DNA of 64,000 nt from Pseudomonadota bacterium (GCA_021798835.1 JAJZBQ010000002.1:1-64000), one strand, 5' to 3'; positions 52,123 to 64,000 are shown, numbered from the stretch's first letter. Numbers and translations: made by a program. Notes: generated from the sequence alone by a model not told the origin.

Positions 52123-54504
52123 CTATCTCAATCTGGCTCCAAAACGCTCCCCAGCCACCTGCACTAAGGCACGGCAAACCAGATCCAGTTCACTTTCTGT
52201 GGAAGCCTTTTCGCTATCTTGAATTGTCACACAAAATGCCAAACTTTTCTGGCCATCAGGTAATCCAGACCCACGATAAACATCAAACAAATCAATTCTT
52301 GTCACTGCCACTCCCGCATTCTCACGGAGAACCGCCAGCAAATCACCCGCACGAACCGCTTCCTCCACCACCAAGGCCAAATCACGACGAACCGGCTGAA
52401 ACCGTGGGGTGGGCTGATATTGAGGCCAGCGCCGTTCAGCCACCATCGACCATTCCAACTCAAATAACAGGGGAGCCTGTGGCAAGTCCCAAAATGCCCG
52501 CACGGTCGGATGCAGTTCACCCAGCCAACCTATCTCTGCCCCTTTCCATTGGATACTGGCGCTTCGCCCCGGATGCAGGGCGGGGTGTTGCAAGGGAACA
52601 AAGACGACTCCTGTCCGTGAAAGCAAGGACTCCACGACTCCCTTCATATCGTAAAAATCGGCAGGTTCTGATGACAGCCCCCACTGTTCAGGTGCGCGCG
52701 CGCCATACCAAAGCCCCCCCAAGCGCAATGGCTGCTGATAGGGCAAATCCGACTGAGAATCTGGAAAGAAACAACGTCCCCACTCAAAAATTTTAATATT
52801 CTCTTGCTTGCGCTTCAGATTGAATGCCAATGTCTCCAACAATCCAATGGACAAGGTAGAACGCATCACCGCTAACTGGGACGAAATGGGATTCAACAAG
52901 GTCAATGTTGATGGAAAACGAGCCGTCTTAACTTCCCGTTCGGCACTGACAAAACTGTAGGTCACAACTTCTTGAAACCCAAAATCATGCAAATGCTGAG
53001 ACACTTGAGCATAAGTGTGTCGCGTTTCGGCATGCGCCAACAGCGCCAATGGAATCAGAGGGATCTGTTCAGGAATTTTCTCATATCCGTGGCAACGCGC
53101 AATCTCTTCGACATAATCCACTTCGTGCTCAAGATCAATCCGGTAGGATGGAGCTGTCACCCACCAGCCATCGCCCACCTGCTTGACCGTCGCACCGATA
53201 CGCTGCAATAAATCGCCCATCTCCTCACGAGGGATAGAGAAACCCAGCAACTGCTCGACTCGTGCACTACGTACATGAACAGTAGTCGCCGCAGGCAACC
53301 AATCCTGATTGGTGACCTCAATTATCACATCACCACTCCCACCCGCCAACTCCAACAAAAGTTGACTGGCTCGTTCCAGCGCTTCCCGTGTACCCTGAGG
53401 ATCAACACCGCGCTCAAATCGATACGCCGAATCAGAACTCAAACCCATGCGCCGAGAGCGCCCCGCCAATGCCTGTGGAGAAAACCAGGCCGCCTCCAGA
53501 AACACATGATGCGTATCCTGAGTGACGGCAGACTCTTTCCCCCCCATTAGCCCTGCCAATGCCTGAGGTCCCTGTTCATCCGCCACTACCAAGACATCTG
53601 ACATCAGTTCTACAACACTACCATCCAAAACCAATAAACGTTCACCAGGCCGAGCCCAGCGCACGCTAAGATCACCATGCAGATGGGCAAGGTCAAATGC
53701 GTGCAAGGGTTGCCCCAACTCCAGCATCACATAATTGGTAACATCCACTACCAGATTTTTTGAACGCAATCCGGACCGTTCCAGACGACGCACCAACCAA
53801 TCAGGAGTCGGGCGTTGCGGATTATCCAGATACAGCACCTGACCACAATACCGGCCACAAGCGCTATCAGACAAAGATATTTGTGGCCCTCCTCCTCCCT
53901 TGCGATCGACTCCGGTCACAAGTTTGGAATTTGTCTGGGCTAACAAGGGGGCTCCCGTCAATGCCGCAACTTCTCTAGCCACACCGCGAATACTCAGACA
54001 ATCCGCCCGATTAGGGGTCAACTTGAGGGTCAGCAACGTATCATCAAGTTCCAGAAATGTACGAATCGACTGACCTACCAGTGCGTCCTCAGACAATTCA
54101 AGGATTCCTTGTCCTACCTCAGGAAGTCCCAATTCCTTGGCAGAACACATCATTCCACGCGATTCCACCCCACGAACACGCGCCACCTTGATTTCCATTC
54201 CTCCAGGCAACTGGGCTCCTACCAATGCGCAAGGCGCTTTCATGCCCAATGCCACATTGGGCGCACCACAAACGATGTCCAGCGGTTCTTCCTCACCGAT
54301 ATCCACGCGCAAACAATTCAAGCGATCAGCTTGAGGATGCTTTTCCAGCGATACAATCTGTCCAACCACGACTCGTTCAAAGAGTGGGGCGACAGGCTCC
54401 ATCGCTTCAACTTCCACCCCTGCCATAGTCAACAGATGCGCCAACTCGGCCGTGGTTTGGGTCGGATTCACCCAGGTGCGCAACCAGGATTCAGAAAATT
54501 TCAC
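52123..54504 (-). CDS. pheT: Phenylalanyl-tRNA synthetase beta subunit
   Basis: 793 residues, the usual length. tRNA-binding OB domain near 40-150 (VVVGQIVSLEKHPQADRLNC), B3/B4 editing region, B5, and C-terminal FDX-ACB domain (TPRFQPVRRDLALVVEE). Nine nucleotides from both pheS and ihfA. Forms the alpha2-beta2 enzyme. Confidence 0.97.
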   Translation of the reverse strand: MKFSESWLRTWVNPTQTTAELAHLLTMAGVEVEAMEPVAPLFERVVVGQIVSLEKHPQADRLNCLRVDIGEEEPLDIVCGAPNVALGMKAPCALVGAQLPGGMEIKVARVRGVESRGMMCSAKELGLPEVGQGILELSEDALVGQSIRTFLELDDTLLTLKLTPNRADCLSIRGVAREVAALTGAPLLAQTNSKLVTGVDRKGGGGPQISLSDSACGRYCGQVLYLDNPQRPTPDWLVRRLERSGLRSKNLVVDVTNYVMLELGQPLHAFDLAHLHGDLSVRWARPGERLLVLDGSVVELMSDVLVVADEQGPQALAGLMGGKESAVTQDTHHVFLEAAWFSPQALAGRSRRMGLSSDSAYRFERGVDPQGTREALERASQLLLELAGGSGDVIIEVTNQDWLPAATTVHVRSARVEQLLGFSIPREEMGDLLQRIGATVKQVGDGWWVTAPSYRIDLEHEVDYVEEIARCHGYEKIPEQIPLIPLALLAHAETRHTYAQVSQHLHDFGFQEVVTYSFVSAEREVKTARFPSTLTLLNPISSQLAVMRSTLSIGLLETLAFNLKRKQENIKIFEWGRCFFPDSQSDLPYQQPLRLGGLWYGARAPEQWGLSSEPADFYDMKGVVESLLSRTGVVFVPLQHPALHPGRSASIQWKGAEIGWLGELHPTVRAFWDLPQAPLLFELEWSMVAERRWPQYQPTPRFQPVRRDLALVVEEAVRAGDLLAVLRENAGVAVTRIDLFDVYRGSGLPDGQKSLAFCVTIQDSEKASTESELDLVCRALVQVAGERFGARLR

Positions 54505-54513
54505 GAAAAACTC

Positions 54514-55539
54514 CTATTGAAAACGACGCAAGAAACGCAGATCGTTTTCGTAGAATGTTCTTAAATCATCGACACCATAACGAATCATCGCCAGACGCTC
54601 AACACCAAGCCCAAAGGCAAGTCCCGTATAACGCTCCGGATCAATGCCCAACGGCACCAGAACCTTGGGCTGCACCAATCCACAACCCAATACTTCCAAC
54701 CATCCCGTGTGACTACAGACCCGGCACCCTTGACCCGCACAGATCACACAACCGATATCCATTTCAGCCGAGGGTTCAGTAAATGGAAAAAAAGAGGGGC
54801 GGAACCGCGTGGGCAAATCCTTACGCTCAAAAAAAGCGCGCATGAATTCACTCAGCAGTCCTTTCAGAACCGCCAGAGAAATCCCCGAATCAGCCACCCA
54901 TAATCCTTCCACTTGATGAAACATGGGAGTATGCGTCACATCCGAATCACAGCGATAGACACGTCCTGGCGCAATAATACGCACGGGTAATGGGTGTGAT
55001 TCGAGATAGCGCACTTGAACCGGTGAGGTATGAGTGCGTAGTACATAGCCAGGTGCCAAATAGAAAGTATCGTGCATGGCACGCGCCGGATGATCATCCG
55101 GAATGTTCAACGCACTGAAATTATACGACTCACTTTCAATTTCAGGCCCCTCAGCCACAGCAAAGCCCATACCATGGAACAAAGTCTCAATGCGCTCCAG
55201 TGTGCGACTGACAGGGTGTGCCCCACCTCGTTCCACCATCTGCCGCCCAGGCAAGGTAATATCCAGTGCAGAAGCCGACAGTTCACGGTCCTGCTGTTGC
55301 TTGGCCAATGCCTGACGTCGCTCCTCCAGTGCTGCGCTGATCACACTTTTGACCTGATTGATCTGAGCGCCGACTTCCTTGCGCGCCTCATGCGGCAAAC
55401 TCCCAAGTGACTTCAAGCGCTCGGTTAACGCGCCAGTTTTCCCCAGATAACGAGCCTTGGCATCTTCCAGAGCATGAGGGGTATCAAGACACTCAAAAAG
55501 GGCCAACGCCTCTTCCTGCAACTGCTGGAGATCTTGCAT
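54514..55539 (-). CDS. pheS: Phenylalanyl-tRNA synthetase alpha subunit
   Basis: 341 residues: N-terminal coiled coil, then class II core with [50 protein letters not shown] and [20 protein letters not shown]. Charges tRNA-Phe. ATG at 55539. Confidence 0.97.
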   Translation of the reverse strand: MQDLQQLQEEALALFECLDTPHALEDAKARYLGKTGALTERLKSLGSLPHEARKEVGAQINQVKSVISAALEERRQALAKQQQDRELSASALDITLPGRQMVERGGAHPVSRTLERIETLFHGMGFAVAEGPEIESESYNFSALNIPDDHPARAMHDTFYLAPGYVLRTHTSPVQVRYLESHPLPVRIIAPGRVYRCDSDVTHTPMFHQVEGLWVADSGISLAVLKGLLSEFMRAFFERKDLPTRFRPSFFPFTEPSAEMDIGCVICAGQGCRVCSHTGWLEVLGCGLVQPKVLVPLGIDPERYTGLAFGLGVERLAMIRYGVDDLRTFYENDLRFLRRFQ

Positions 55540-55591
55540 GTGAACTTCCCAAATAGACTGACCCGATAAGTACTCGGGTCAGGTTTTGTCA

Positions 55592-55951
55592 TCAGGCCGC
55601 CAAAACCGCCCGTGCCGTCTCGACCATTTGACCAAAAGCAGGTTTGTCGAATACCGCCAAGTCTGCCAACACCTTGCGATCAATCTGAATCTCGGCTTTT
55701 TTCAGACCATTCATGAAAACGCTGTAGGTCATCCCACATTCACGGGCCGCCGCATTGATACGGGCAATCCACAGAACACGGAAATCACGCTTGCGACGAC
55801 GACGATCACGATAGGCATACTGCCCTGCTTTCATCACCGCTTCTTTGGCGATCCGATAAACATTCTTGCGACGCCCGCGATATCCCTTGGCCAGATCCAG
55901 GATCTTTTTGTGACGAGCATGTGCCGTCACTCCACGTTTAACTCTTGGCAT
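55592..55951 (-). CDS. rplT: 50S ribosomal protein L20
   Basis: 119 residues: [40 protein letters not shown], normal length. Downstream of rpmI by 9 nt. Also an autorepressor of the operon in relatives. Confidence 0.97.
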   Translation of the reverse strand: MPRVKRGVTAHARHKKILDLAKGYRGRRKNVYRIAKEAVMKAGQYAYRDRRRRKRDFRVLWIARINAAARECGMTYSVFMNGLKKAEIQIDRKVLADLAVFDKPAFGQMVETARAVLAA

Positions 55952-55960
55952 AGCAGCTCC

Positions 55961-56158
55961 TTATGCGTAGGGCATCATGGCTTTGACAGAAGCCACGTTG
56001 GTTGAATGAATTTCAGCGCTTCCACGCAACTGACGCTTGGTCTTGGTGGTTTTCTTGGTCAGAATGTGGCGCTTGAACGCTTGGGAACGTTTAATACTTC
56101 CGCTACCACGAACACGGAAGCGTTTGGCCGCTCCGCTTTTGGTTTTCATCTTGGGCAT
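55961..56158 (-). CDS. rpmI: 50S ribosomal protein L35
   Basis: 65 residues: [40 protein letters not shown]. Standard infC-rpmI-rplT order; the 97-nt gap to infC could hold the usual translational control structure. Confidence 0.97.
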   Translation of the reverse strand: MPKMKTKSGAAKRFRVRGSGSIKRSQAFKRHILTKKTTKTKRQLRGSAEIHSTNVASVKAMMPYA

Positions 56159-56255
56159 AAGGGCTCCATTGTTGTCATAAACCGTGGTGGGTGACCGGAT
56201 TTTCCGGTGCTTTGCCTACCCATCCACGCCTTGTCGTACTGCTGGTTTCTGCGAC

Positions 56256-56837
56256 TCATCCAACCGTCGGCGCAGCCTCGACTTTGTTTTTTTCTGTTTT
56301 CGCTGATTTCGAACCCACTTCTTTCTTGCGTGGGGCCAGTACCATCACCATCTGGCGACCTTCCATCTTGGGGAACTGCTCCACCACTCCATACGCCATC
56401 AGGTCAGACTCCACCCGTTTAAGCAGGTTATAACCCAACTCTTGGTGGGTCATTTCACGACCACGAAAACGCAGGGTTACTTTTGTTTTATCACCCTCGC
56501 TCAAAAACCGAATCAGATTGCGAACCTTGATAGCGTAATCCCCATCATCGGTCCCCGGCCGGAACTTGATTTCTTTAACCTGTATCTGCTTTTGCTTGAC
56601 TTTGGCCTCGTGCTGCCTTTTGCTTTCACGATATTTGAATTTTCCAAAATCCATCAAACGACAGACAGGAGGGTTGGCGTTCGGAGCAATTTCGACCAGA
56701 TCCACCTCGGCCTCTTCTGCTTGACGCAAGGCTTCTATCAACCGGACCACCCCCAGAGGCTCACCTTCGACCCCAACCAGCCTCACTTCCTGAGCGACAA
56801 TCTCTCCATTGATTCGTACTTCCTTTTCCTGAGCGAT
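56256..56837 (-). CDS. infC: Translation initiation factor IF-3 (non-ATG start)
   Basis: About 193 residues: [60 protein letters not shown]. There is no ATG, GTG or TTG near the conserved start. GGAGG (56851-56847) is followed by ATT at once and by ATC after 9 nt (56837). I choose ATC 56837; ATT 56846 has no spacer. Rare start codons in infC let IF-3 limit its own synthesis, as known for E. coli AUU. An ATG at 56882 lies upstream of the ribosome site. Confidence 0.93.
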   Translation of the reverse strand: MAQEKEVRINGEIVAQEVRLVGVEGEPLGVVRLIEALRQAEEAEVDLVEIAPNANPPVCRLMDFGKFKYRESKRQHEAKVKQKQIQVKEIKFRPGTDDGDYAIKVRNLIRFLSEGDKTKVTLRFRGREMTHQELGYNLLKRVESDLMAYGVVEQFPKMEGRQMVMVLAPRKKEVGSKSAKTEKNKVEAAPTVG

Positions 56838-56905
56838 AGTATCAATCCTCCACAATAATCCATATCTACCCAACCTCACCATGGTTGGGCCATCTCTTGC
56901 ATTTC

Positions 56906-58813
56906 TTATGCTTTGGCCAGAATTTCCGCTTTCAGCGTTTGCACCACGGATTCCAGCGACAAGACTCCCAAGTCTTTGCCGCCACGTCCACGCACGGCCA
57001 CCTGTTTATTTTGAACTTCACGATCCCCTACCACCAACTGGTATGGAACCTTCTGTAAACTGTGGGCACGTATTTTATAACTGATTTTCTCATTGCGCAA
57101 GTCAGACTCCACACGTAACCCCTGATCGCGTAACATTTTTACCACTTGCTCGACATAGGCTTGTTGCGATTCGCTGATATTCAGTACCACTGCCTGCACA
57201 GGAGATAACCAGAGAGGCAATGCCCCAGCGTAGTGTTCAATCAGAATTCCAATAAAACGTTCGATGGACCCCAAAATGGCACGATGCAACATCACCGGGG
57301 CTTGACGACTGTTATCTGGGGCAACATAGGTCGCGCCCAGGCGCTCCGGCATCGAAAAATCCGCCTGAATCGTCCCGCATTGCCAGGTTCTCTGCAAACT
57401 ATCACGCAAGTGAAATTCGATTTTGGGCCCATAAAATGCCCCTTCTCCAGGTAACGTCTCGTAACTCACCCCGTTGTATTCCAATGCCTGGCGCAGTGCC
57501 ATTTCCGCCTTGTCCCAGGTCTCCTCAGAGCCCACCCGTGAACTCGGTCGCGTAGCCAATTTATACTGAATATCGGAAAACCCGAAATCCTCATATACCT
57601 GACGCAATATGCGGATGAAATCCGATACCTCACCCTGGATCTGATCCTCTGTGCAAAAAATGTGTCCATCATCCTGCGTGAATCCACGGACTCGCATCAC
57701 ACCATGCAAGGCTCCGGAGGGTTCGTTGCGGTGACAAGAGCCAAACTCACCATAACGCAAAGGTAATTCACGATAACTGCGCACCCCTTGATTAAACAGT
57801 TGCACATGCCCGGGGCAATTCATGGGTTTGACAGCAAACTCACGCTCTTCCGACGTAGTCGTAAACATGTTTTGGCGAAAGTGTCCCCAATGTCCAGACT
57901 TTTCCCAGAGACTGCGATCCAAAATCTGTGGACAACGAACTTCTTGATAGCCATTATCACGATAAACACGCCGCAGCGTCTGTTCGATTTCCTGCCATAG
58001 TGCCCATCCGCGTGCATGCCAGAACACCATGCCAGGTGCTTCTTCCTGGAAATGAAACAAATCCAACTCACGTGCCAAACGCCGGTGGTCACGACGTTCG
58101 GCTTCCGCCAGACGATGCAGATAATCCTCCTGGTCTTCCTTGCTGCCCCAGGCCGTTCCATAAATCCGGGTCAACATCTCATTTTTTGAATCACCACGCC
58201 AATAGGCTCCAGCCACATGGGTCAGTTTGAACACGCGCAACTTCCCTGTAGAAGGTACATGGGGGCCACGACACAGATCCACAAAATTTCCCTGACGGTA
58301 AAGCGTCAGCGCTTCTCCCTCGGGAATGCTGGCAATAATCTCCGCTTTATAGTGCTCCCCTTGGTTCAAAAAAAATTCACGCGCCTGATCGCGCGACAAA
58401 ATTTCCCGGGAAACAGGAAGATCACGCTTCACAATCGCTTCCATACGCGCTTCAATGGCACTCAGATCTTCCGGCGTAAAGGGGCGTTCATAGGAAAAAT
58501 CATAATAAAAGCCATTATCGATTACCGGTCCGATTGTCACCTGTGCGCCAGGAAACAACTCCTTGACAGCATGAGCCAGCAAGTGGGCCGTGGAATGACG
58601 CAAGACATCCACCCCTTCAGCATCGCGCGCAGTGATAAGCGCCAAACTGACATCATGATCCAGACAAGTAGACATATCCATCATTTGTCCATCCACACGA
58701 GCGACCAACGCAGCTTTGGCAAGCCCTGCACCGATACTCGATGCCACCTCGGCAACGGTCACTGGGTGGGGATATGAACGGGTGGCCCCATCGGGGAGTG
58801 TAACAGTGACCAT
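56906..58813 (-). CDS. thrS: Threonyl-tRNA synthetase
   Basis: 635 residues. TGS domain (residues 1-60), editing domain with [20 protein letters not shown], class II core with [20 protein letters not shown] (zinc Cys), [20 protein letters not shown] and [20 protein letters not shown], then the anticodon-binding domain. Twelve nucleotides after der. Confidence 0.97.
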   Translation of the reverse strand: MVTVTLPDGATRSYPHPVTVAEVASSIGAGLAKAALVARVDGQMMDMSTCLDHDVSLALITARDAEGVDVLRHSTAHLLAHAVKELFPGAQVTIGPVIDNGFYYDFSYERPFTPEDLSAIEARMEAIVKRDLPVSREILSRDQAREFFLNQGEHYKAEIIASIPEGEALTLYRQGNFVDLCRGPHVPSTGKLRVFKLTHVAGAYWRGDSKNEMLTRIYGTAWGSKEDQEDYLHRLAEAERRDHRRLARELDLFHFQEEAPGMVFWHARGWALWQEIEQTLRRVYRDNGYQEVRCPQILDRSLWEKSGHWGHFRQNMFTTTSEEREFAVKPMNCPGHVQLFNQGVRSYRELPLRYGEFGSCHRNEPSGALHGVMRVRGFTQDDGHIFCTEDQIQGEVSDFIRILRQVYEDFGFSDIQYKLATRPSSRVGSEETWDKAEMALRQALEYNGVSYETLPGEGAFYGPKIEFHLRDSLQRTWQCGTIQADFSMPERLGATYVAPDNSRQAPVMLHRAILGSIERFIGILIEHYAGALPLWLSPVQAVVLNISESQQAYVEQVVKMLRDQGLRVESDLRNEKISYKIRAHSLQKVPYQLVVGDREVQNKQVAVRGRGGKDLGVLSLESVVQTLKAEILAKA

Positions 58814-58825
58814 AAGCAGTTCTCT

Positions 58826-60262
58826 CTATCGTTTTCCAAACAATTTTCGACCACGGCGGCGCTGACGGCGTAAACGATTTTCTTCCGATTCTGTCAGGGG
58901 TTTGGGTTTACGATCCGCAAAGGGATTGTGCCCCTGACGGAATTCCACACGCAAGGGAGTGCCACGCAACTCAAAAGCCTCACGAAAGGTACTTTCCAGA
59001 TAGCGCCGATAATTTTCCTGAATGTGCGTGATGGCCGAACCATGAACGACCACAATGGGAGGGTTATGTCCCCCTTGGTGGGCATAACGCAACTTAGGTC
59101 GGAATGGCCCCGCCTTGGCCGGCTGATGCTGCTGCACCGCTGCTTGCAATACCCGCGTCAGGCGTGGCGTGGACAATTTGGCCATAGCGGCCTGATAAGC
59201 TCCATCCACGGCAGGCAATAGCGTTGCCACCCCATTGCCCTGCAATGCCGACAAATACAGATGGTTGGCAAAACCCAGAAAGCCGAGTTTACGTGCCACC
59301 TCCTCACGCACCACCGTGCGCCGGTGTGCATCCAACCCTTCCCACTTGTTGATGACCAGCACCACCGCACGCCCTGTGGTCAACACATGCCCCGCAATGT
59401 GGGCATCCTGATCCGAAATATCCTGGCGTGCATCCAGGGTAATCACGACCACATTGGCTTCTTCTATAGCCTGCATGGTTTTGAATACGGAGAATTTTTC
59501 AACCGCCTCAAAAACCTTGCCGCGCCGCCGCAAACCAGCAGTATCGATCAAAGTATAAGCGCGCCCATCGTGCTCAAAGTCTACAGCTATGCTATCGCGC
59601 GTGGTTCCAGGCTGATCGAAGGCAATCATGCGTTCTTCGCCCAAGAGACGATTGATCAGCGTGGACTTGCCCACATTCGGTCGTCCAACAATGGCAATTC
59701 GTGGGCGATCATGTTCTACTGCCCCATGGTTGGCAAGGCTCTCCGGTATCCCCACTCCTTCCAGCACCATTTCCATCAAGTCACCAATGCCTTCACCGTG
59801 AGATGACGACACCGGAACCGGACTACCCAAACCCAACTCATGAAACTCAGCAGTAACCACGGCACGCATCATGCCTTCCACTTTGTTGACCGCAAGGGTA
59901 ACTCGTTTTCCACGTTCACGGAGATGCTGAGCCACCCGGTGATCTCCCGGAGTGAGTCCCTCTCGGCCGTCCGTCAGAAAAATCACCCGATCCGCTTCAT
60001 CCAGCGCTTGCTCTGTCTGGCGCGCCATCTCAAACAGAATACCCTCACGTGCCACTGGCTCAAACCCCCCGGTATCAATCACCAGATAGGGCATCCCGTC
60101 CCAAACGGCTCGTCCATAATGGCGATCTCGCGTCAACCCCGGAAAATCAGCCACCAGAGCATCCCGGGTTTTTGTCAAGCGATTGAACAAGGTAGACTTG
60201 CCCACATTCGGTCGCCCGACAATCACTACAGTAGGGAGTACCGTGCGCTCAGTGGTTGTCAT
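58826..60262 (-). CDS. der: Ribosome-assembly GTPase Der (EngA)
   Basis: 478 residues with two G domains, [20 protein letters not shown] and [20 protein letters not shown], each with DTGG/DTAGL and NKxEG motifs ([21 protein letters not shown]), and the C-terminal KH-like domain ending in a basic [14 protein letters not shown] tail. Overlaps bamB by 14 nt. Needed for 50S maturation. Confidence 0.97.
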   Translation of the reverse strand: MTTTERTVLPTVVIVGRPNVGKSTLFNRLTKTRDALVADFPGLTRDRHYGRAVWDGMPYLVIDTGGFEPVAREGILFEMARQTEQALDEADRVIFLTDGREGLTPGDHRVAQHLRERGKRVTLAVNKVEGMMRAVVTAEFHELGLGSPVPVSSSHGEGIGDLMEMVLEGVGIPESLANHGAVEHDRPRIAIVGRPNVGKSTLINRLLGEERMIAFDQPGTTRDSIAVDFEHDGRAYTLIDTAGLRRRGKVFEAVEKFSVFKTMQAIEEANVVVITLDARQDISDQDAHIAGHVLTTGRAVVLVINKWEGLDAHRRTVVREEVARKLGFLGFANHLYLSALQGNGVATLLPAVDGAYQAAMAKLSTPRLTRVLQAAVQQHQPAKAGPFRPKLRYAHQGGHNPPIVVVHGSAITHIQENYRRYLESTFREAFELRGTPLRVEFRQGHNPFADRKPKPLTESEENRLRRQRRRGRKLFGKR

Positions 60263-61391
60263 GGCTCGTCACAGCAAACATTGTTCCCGACCGATTCGTC
60301 ACCAGAACACGGTCATCCCCTAAAAACAGGGGAGCCTGGACAATGGGCTCCTTATCCAGCGCCAATCGCCCAACTTCTGCCCCATTCTCACGCTTGAGGA
60401 AGTGCAGCACTCCTTCCGCATCACCGATCACCACATAGGAGGCCGTCACGGTGGGAGCGGACAAATAGCGCCCCTCCAGACTCTGTGTCTTCCACAATAC
60501 ATTACCCGTAATGCGATCCAGTCCCATGACATCCGACTTGGTGGTACTCAATACCAACTGTCCGCCTGCTTCCACCAATGGCCCATAAGCATCCACCTCG
60601 CGCGACCAGATCAACTGTCCATGCTCCGTTTCAAAACATCCAGCACGTCCCTGATAACTCACGGTACAGACCATCCCACTGCCCACCAGGGGATCCCCCA
60701 ATACATCGTTCATACGTTCCAGTTCGGTGGCCCCATGTGAATTGGATACCATGGATTCCCACAACACAGTCCCATCGGTCAGACTCATCTGCACCAGTTT
60801 CCCCCCAGGCAAACTAATAGCCGCCTGCCCATTTCCCAATGTCATACCACTCACCCCGCGCAGAACCAGCGGCGGCATGGATCGCGTTTGGGTCCACAAC
60901 ACCTTGCCATCAGCCTCGTTCAAACCCACGATTTTGCCATCGGCTGTACGTGCCACCACCACCCCATCCGCAGCCTGGGGAGGCACCATCAATTCGCTCG
61001 ACAATGCAGTACGCCATAAAAACTGGCCACTGGGAATCCAGGCCAATACATCGCCCTTCTTGTTCCCCATGAATATCGCATGCTCCCCTACACCAACTCC
61101 AGCCGAAAACTCTTCACCCGTAGACAATGACCAAATCGTCTTGCCGTTATCCGGATTGATCGCCGTCAATTGCCCTTTTTCACTGGCAACATACAACTGA
61201 TGATCGCGCAATGCTGGAACCAGAAAACCTTCATCGGTTTTCCCCAACGAAGATTTCCAATTGACCTCAGCCGTTACTGTAGGCTTGATGACGGGCAAGG
61301 GCGAAAGCGGGAGTTTGTCGGCACAACCCGCCAACACCAGCCCTGCCAACACCGCGATCCAGCCCATGGCACTCATAAACCGGGCATTCAT
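60249..61391 (-). CDS. bamB: Outer membrane assembly lipoprotein BamB
   Basis: 380 residues from ATG 61391 (overlaps yfgM by ATGA). Lipoprotein signal: [17 protein letters not shown] (lipobox LAGC). PQQ-like beta-propeller repeats follow ([58 protein letters not shown]). Scaffold of the BAM complex on the periplasmic side. Confidence 0.95.
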   Translation of the reverse strand: MNARFMSAMGWIAVLAGLVLAGCADKLPLSPLPVIKPTVTAEVNWKSSLGKTDEGFLVPALRDHQLYVASEKGQLTAINPDNGKTIWSLSTGEEFSAGVGVGEHAIFMGNKKGDVLAWIPSGQFLWRTALSSELMVPPQAADGVVVARTADGKIVGLNEADGKVLWTQTRSMPPLVLRGVSGMTLGNGQAAISLPGGKLVQMSLTDGTVLWESMVSNSHGATELERMNDVLGDPLVGSGMVCTVSYQGRAGCFETEHGQLIWSREVDAYGPLVEAGGQLVLSTTKSDVMGLDRITGNVLWKTQSLEGRYLSAPTVTASYVVIGDAEGVLHFLKRENGAEVGRLALDKEPIVQAPLFLGDDRVLVTNRSGTMFAVTSHDNH

Positions 61392-62020
61392 CGTTTCCCC
61401 CCCAATGCTTCCCACTTAATTTGAGCCAATTGGTGTAATGCATCCATGGGAGAAGATTTATCGACAGCACCCTGATAGGCAGCTCGCGCTTCCGCCATGC
61501 GACCCAATGCCAACAGAATATCGCCACGCAAATCCAGTGTCAGCCCAAGAAATTGAGGATCGTGATTGGCATCCAGTTGGTGCAACGCTTCATCGTAGCG
61601 CTTCTGTTCTGATAACTGTCCTGCCGCCCGCAAGCGCGCCAGTTCAATCAGTGGAGGCTCCTTGGAATGTTGCTCAACCCAAGTCAACTGGCTCAACACA
61701 TCCCCCACCCGCCCATGCTCATGACACACAGCCGCCGCCATCAATGCACCACGACTCGCCATACCACTGCCGGGTTGCTCATTCTCCAACTGCTGTGCCG
61801 CTGCCAATGCCTTGCCGGGGTCCGCTGCACGAGCGGCTTCCCGGATAACTTCAAAACGTTGACCCGCTTCAGCCATCTGGCGATCCTGATAATAAACCCA
61901 CCCCCGATAGCACCCGCCAACCAATGCCGTCCCCAGCAACAACCCGATCACCCAACGATGGTACTGCTTCCACCAGGCTTTCAGGCTATCTATCTGTTCC
62001 TGTTCTTCCAAGTCATACAT
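61388..62020 (-). CDS. yfgM: YfgM-like tetratricopeptide membrane protein
   Basis: 210 residues. Conserved YDLEEQEQIDSLKAWWKQYH start, one transmembrane segment near residues 24-42, then periplasmic TPR helices (AEAGQRFEVIREAARAADPG, LGRMAEARAAYQGAVDKS). Ancillary SecYEG/PpiD-associated chaperone in E. coli. Between hisS and bamB as usual. Confidence 0.92.
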   Translation of the reverse strand: MYDLEEQEQIDSLKAWWKQYHRWVIGLLLGTALVGGCYRGWVYYQDRQMAEAGQRFEVIREAARAADPGKALAAAQQLENEQPGSGMASRGALMAAAVCHEHGRVGDVLSQLTWVEQHSKEPPLIELARLRAAGQLSEQKRYDEALHQLDANHDPQFLGLTLDLRGDILLALGRMAEARAAYQGAVDKSSPMDALHQLAQIKWEALGGKR

Positions 62021-62028
62021 GATTTATT

Positions 62029-63291
62029 TCACTCATCCATTCGTATCCTGGTCACCACTTCTTCCAGCAACAGAGACTGTTGTTCTCCCTGCCCACGCAG
62101 CGGTTTAAGCGCTATGCGCTGTTGCTCCCACTCAGCATCACCCAGAATGATGGCATAGCGCGCACCGCTGGCATCAGCACGGCGGAATTGCGACTTGAAG
62201 CTACCTCCTCCCGCGTGCAAGATCGTACGTAAACCCGCCGCACGAAGTTCTTCAGCCACCTTCACTGCCCAAGCGACCTGATTCTGATTCATCACATAAG
62301 CATGCAATACGGGGTATTCAGCATTCCACCCGTCTACCAATTCCAGTAATGCCAGCAGGCGTTCCATCCCCATGGCAAAACCACAGGCAGGCGTCGGTTT
62401 CCCCCCTAACTGTTCAACCAATCCATCGTAACGCCCCCCACCGCAAACCGTTCCCTGGGCGCCCAACCGAGTAGTTACCCACTCAAAAACCGTCGCATTA
62501 TAGTAATCCAGCCCACGCACCAGGCGCGGATTCAGCGTGTAACGCACCCCTGCCGCACTCAGAAAGTCCTGAAGTCCATCAAAATGACGACGAGAATCTT
62601 CGTCCAGGTCTTCAGCCAACTGAGGTGCGCTGGCAATCAATGCCGCCATGCCAGGATTTTTGCTGTCCAGAATACGCAGTGGATTGGTACTCACACGACG
62701 TTGCGAATCTTCATCCAAATCATGAAAATAGCGCTGAAAATAACTTTTCAGACGCTCTCGATAACGTGCCCGGGCAGCACTTGAACCAATACTGTTGAGT
62801 TGTAGTGCAACCTCTGATAGCCCCAAACGCTGCCAGAGCCGTGCTGTCATCAAAATCAACTCCGCGTCGATATCAGGACCCGAAAATCCCAGTGCCTCTA
62901 TCCCACACTGATGAAACTGGCGATAACGCCCCTTTTGTGGACGTTCGTGACGAAACATCGGTCCCTGGTACCAGAGACGACGTGGACCCTCATACAACAG
63001 ACGCTGTTGCAATGCCAAACGAACACAGGATGCTGTTCCCTCAGGGCGCAAAGTCAGCGCTTCCCCATTGAGGCCATCCACAAAACTGTACATTTCCTTT
63101 TCAACAATGTCGGTAGCTGTCCCGATGGAGCGCACAAACAGCGCAGTGGACTCTACAATAGGAAATCGCACCTCATGATAACCGTAGGCATCCAACCAGT
63201 CGCGCAACTCCCGCTCCAGTCTGGCCCAGCGGAAACTGTCTGGCGGGGTGATATCGTTCATGCCACGAATGGCCTGAAACGATTCTTTCAT
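62029..63291 (-). CDS. hisS: Histidyl-tRNA synthetase
   Basis: 420 residues: [40 protein letters not shown] (motif 2), [14 protein letters not shown] (histidine A), [15 protein letters not shown] and [17 protein letters not shown] (motif 3). Overlaps ispG by 4 nt. Usual length. Confidence 0.97.
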   Translation of the reverse strand: MKESFQAIRGMNDITPPDSFRWARLERELRDWLDAYGYHEVRFPIVESTALFVRSIGTATDIVEKEMYSFVDGLNGEALTLRPEGTASCVRLALQQRLLYEGPRRLWYQGPMFRHERPQKGRYRQFHQCGIEALGFSGPDIDAELILMTARLWQRLGLSEVALQLNSIGSSAARARYRERLKSYFQRYFHDLDEDSQRRVSTNPLRILDSKNPGMAALIASAPQLAEDLDEDSRRHFDGLQDFLSAAGVRYTLNPRLVRGLDYYNATVFEWVTTRLGAQGTVCGGGRYDGLVEQLGGKPTPACGFAMGMERLLALLELVDGWNAEYPVLHAYVMNQNQVAWAVKVAEELRAAGLRTILHAGGGSFKSQFRRADASGARYAIILGDAEWEQQRIALKPLRGQGEQQSLLLEEVVTRIRMDE

Positions 63292-64000
63292 GACGAAATT
63301 CCTCCATAACGACGTTTGACATAGGTTTCCACCAATGCCTGAAATTCCTCAGCGATATAGTCTCCCTTGAGAGTCACGGTTTTTTCGCCATCCACATAAA
63401 CCGGGGCCACAGGACGTTCCCCGGAACCTGGCAAACTGATACCGATATCGGCCAGCTTGCTTTCTCCTGGTCCATTGACCACACACCCCATGACCGCCAC
63501 ATGCAAACACTCAGACCCTGGGAAACGAGTTCGCCATACCGGCATCTGGTCCCGAAGATAAGTTTGAATCCGCTGTGCCAACATCTGAAAATATGTACTG
63601 GTGGTCCGACCACAACCAGGACAGGCCGTCACCTGCGGCGTAAAGGCCCGCAACCCCTGCGACTGCAGAATCTGTTGAGCCACCTGCACTTCCTCACCCC
63701 GTGCCCCCCCCGGCGCAGGGGTCAGTGACACACGTAACGTATCTCCAATCCCTTCCTGCAGCAAAACCGCCAAAGCCGCCGTAGATGCCACCACACCCTG
63801 CGTACCCATCCCTGCTTCAGTCAAACCCAGGTGAAGCGGGTAGTCGCAACGCTGAGCCAGATCGCGGTATACCGCGATCAGATCCTGAACCCCGCTAACT
63901 TTGCAGGACAACACGATTTTATCGCCCGGCAACCCCCAGGATTCCGCTTGGGCGGCACTTTCCAGTGCCGAGGCCACCAGTGCTCGCCGCATGACCTGTC
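63288..64000 (-). CDS. ispG: IspG, HMBPP synthase of the MEP pathway (C-terminal part)
   Basis: About 237 C-terminal residues; the N-terminus lies beyond the window. Iron-sulfur ligands in [11 protein letters not shown] and [20 protein letters not shown]-barrel part [20 protein letters not shown], and the long insert ([20 protein letters not shown]) of the proteobacterial type. Converts MEcPP to HMBPP for isoprenoid synthesis. First visible gene of the core run. Confidence 0.96.
   Translation of the reverse strand, partial: QVMRRALVASALESAAQAESWGLPGDKIVLSCKVSGVQDLIAVYRDLAQRCDYPLHLGLTEAGMGTQGVVASTAALAVLLQEGIGDTLRVSLTPAPGGARGEEVQVAQQILQSQGLRAFTPQVTACPGCGRTTSTYFQMLAQRIQTYLRDQMPVWRTRFPGSECLHVAVMGCVVNGPGESKLADIGISLPGSGERPVAPVYVDGEKTVTLKGDYIAEEFQALVETYVKRRYGGISS

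Noticed and set aside
52224..52796. Plus-strand frame of 190 codons
   Set aside because: Antisense shadow of pheT.

Overview
The window reads as part of a betaproteobacterial-type chromosome. The best evidence is a conserved minus-strand core block at the right end: ispG'-hisS-yfgM-bamB-der-thrS-infC-rpmI-rplT-pheS-pheT-ihfA-merR-like (about 51.4-64 kb). The typical 'DLEEQEQID' YfgM start, the BamB lipoprotein and the der-thrS adjacency support this. The genus is not identified. Next to the core block lie a GGDEF sensor protein, creA and two proline tRNA genes, tRNA-Pro(GGG) and tRNA-Pro(CGG).

Everything left of tRNA-Pro(CGG) (49138-49214) looks like accessory DNA built from two tandem integrative elements that use the 3' end of that tRNA. 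A 38-bp exact copy of the tRNA 3' end and its downstream flank is at 10185-10222. To the left of both att copies sits the same module in the same order: Cro-like regulator (+), then on the minus strand AlpA/Xis-like protein, tyrosine integrase and a YhaM-like HD-domain protein. The three minus-strand genes overlap by exactly 8 nt at each junction in both modules. Between each module and its att site are four short repeats spaced 11 bp apart, with a different motif in each element, plus a shared AACGTTRTCGTCAT motif. Element B (1-10.2 kb, running off the left edge) carries umuDC under a perfect LexA box, an Nmad2-type protein, IS5-family elements and the start of an Rpn-type nuclease. Element A (10.2-49.1 kb) is the 39-kb cargo element.

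Element A, left to right: two very large tyrosine-recombinase-like proteins overlapping by ATGA (10.4-16.2 kb); an IS21 remnant; an Nmad3-Nmad2 gene pair predicted to act on modified DNA bases, split by an IS5-family insertion with intact AAAT target duplication; small unknown genes; nested IS66/IS5 remnants; a DUF2779 - WYL regulator - GmrSD-like (DUF262/DUF1524) defence cassette; a third Nmad2 paralogue; IS66, IS3 and a TniA/TniB-like transposon; an orphan gene with a GDQYNVNGQVGAIGP tail; a complete IS3 element; and a type I restriction-modification operon (hsdM-hsdS-DUF429-NucS-like-hsdR-YgjP). No relaxase, conjugation genes, CRISPR array or phage structural genes are visible.

Taken together, the island joins genes predicted to make or recognise modified bases (three Nmad2, one Nmad3) with modification-sensitive or modification-dependent restriction (GmrSD-like, type I RM plus an extra NucS-like nuclease). 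It is mobilised by a duplicated regulator-Xis-Int-HD module. The functional link between these parts is inference.
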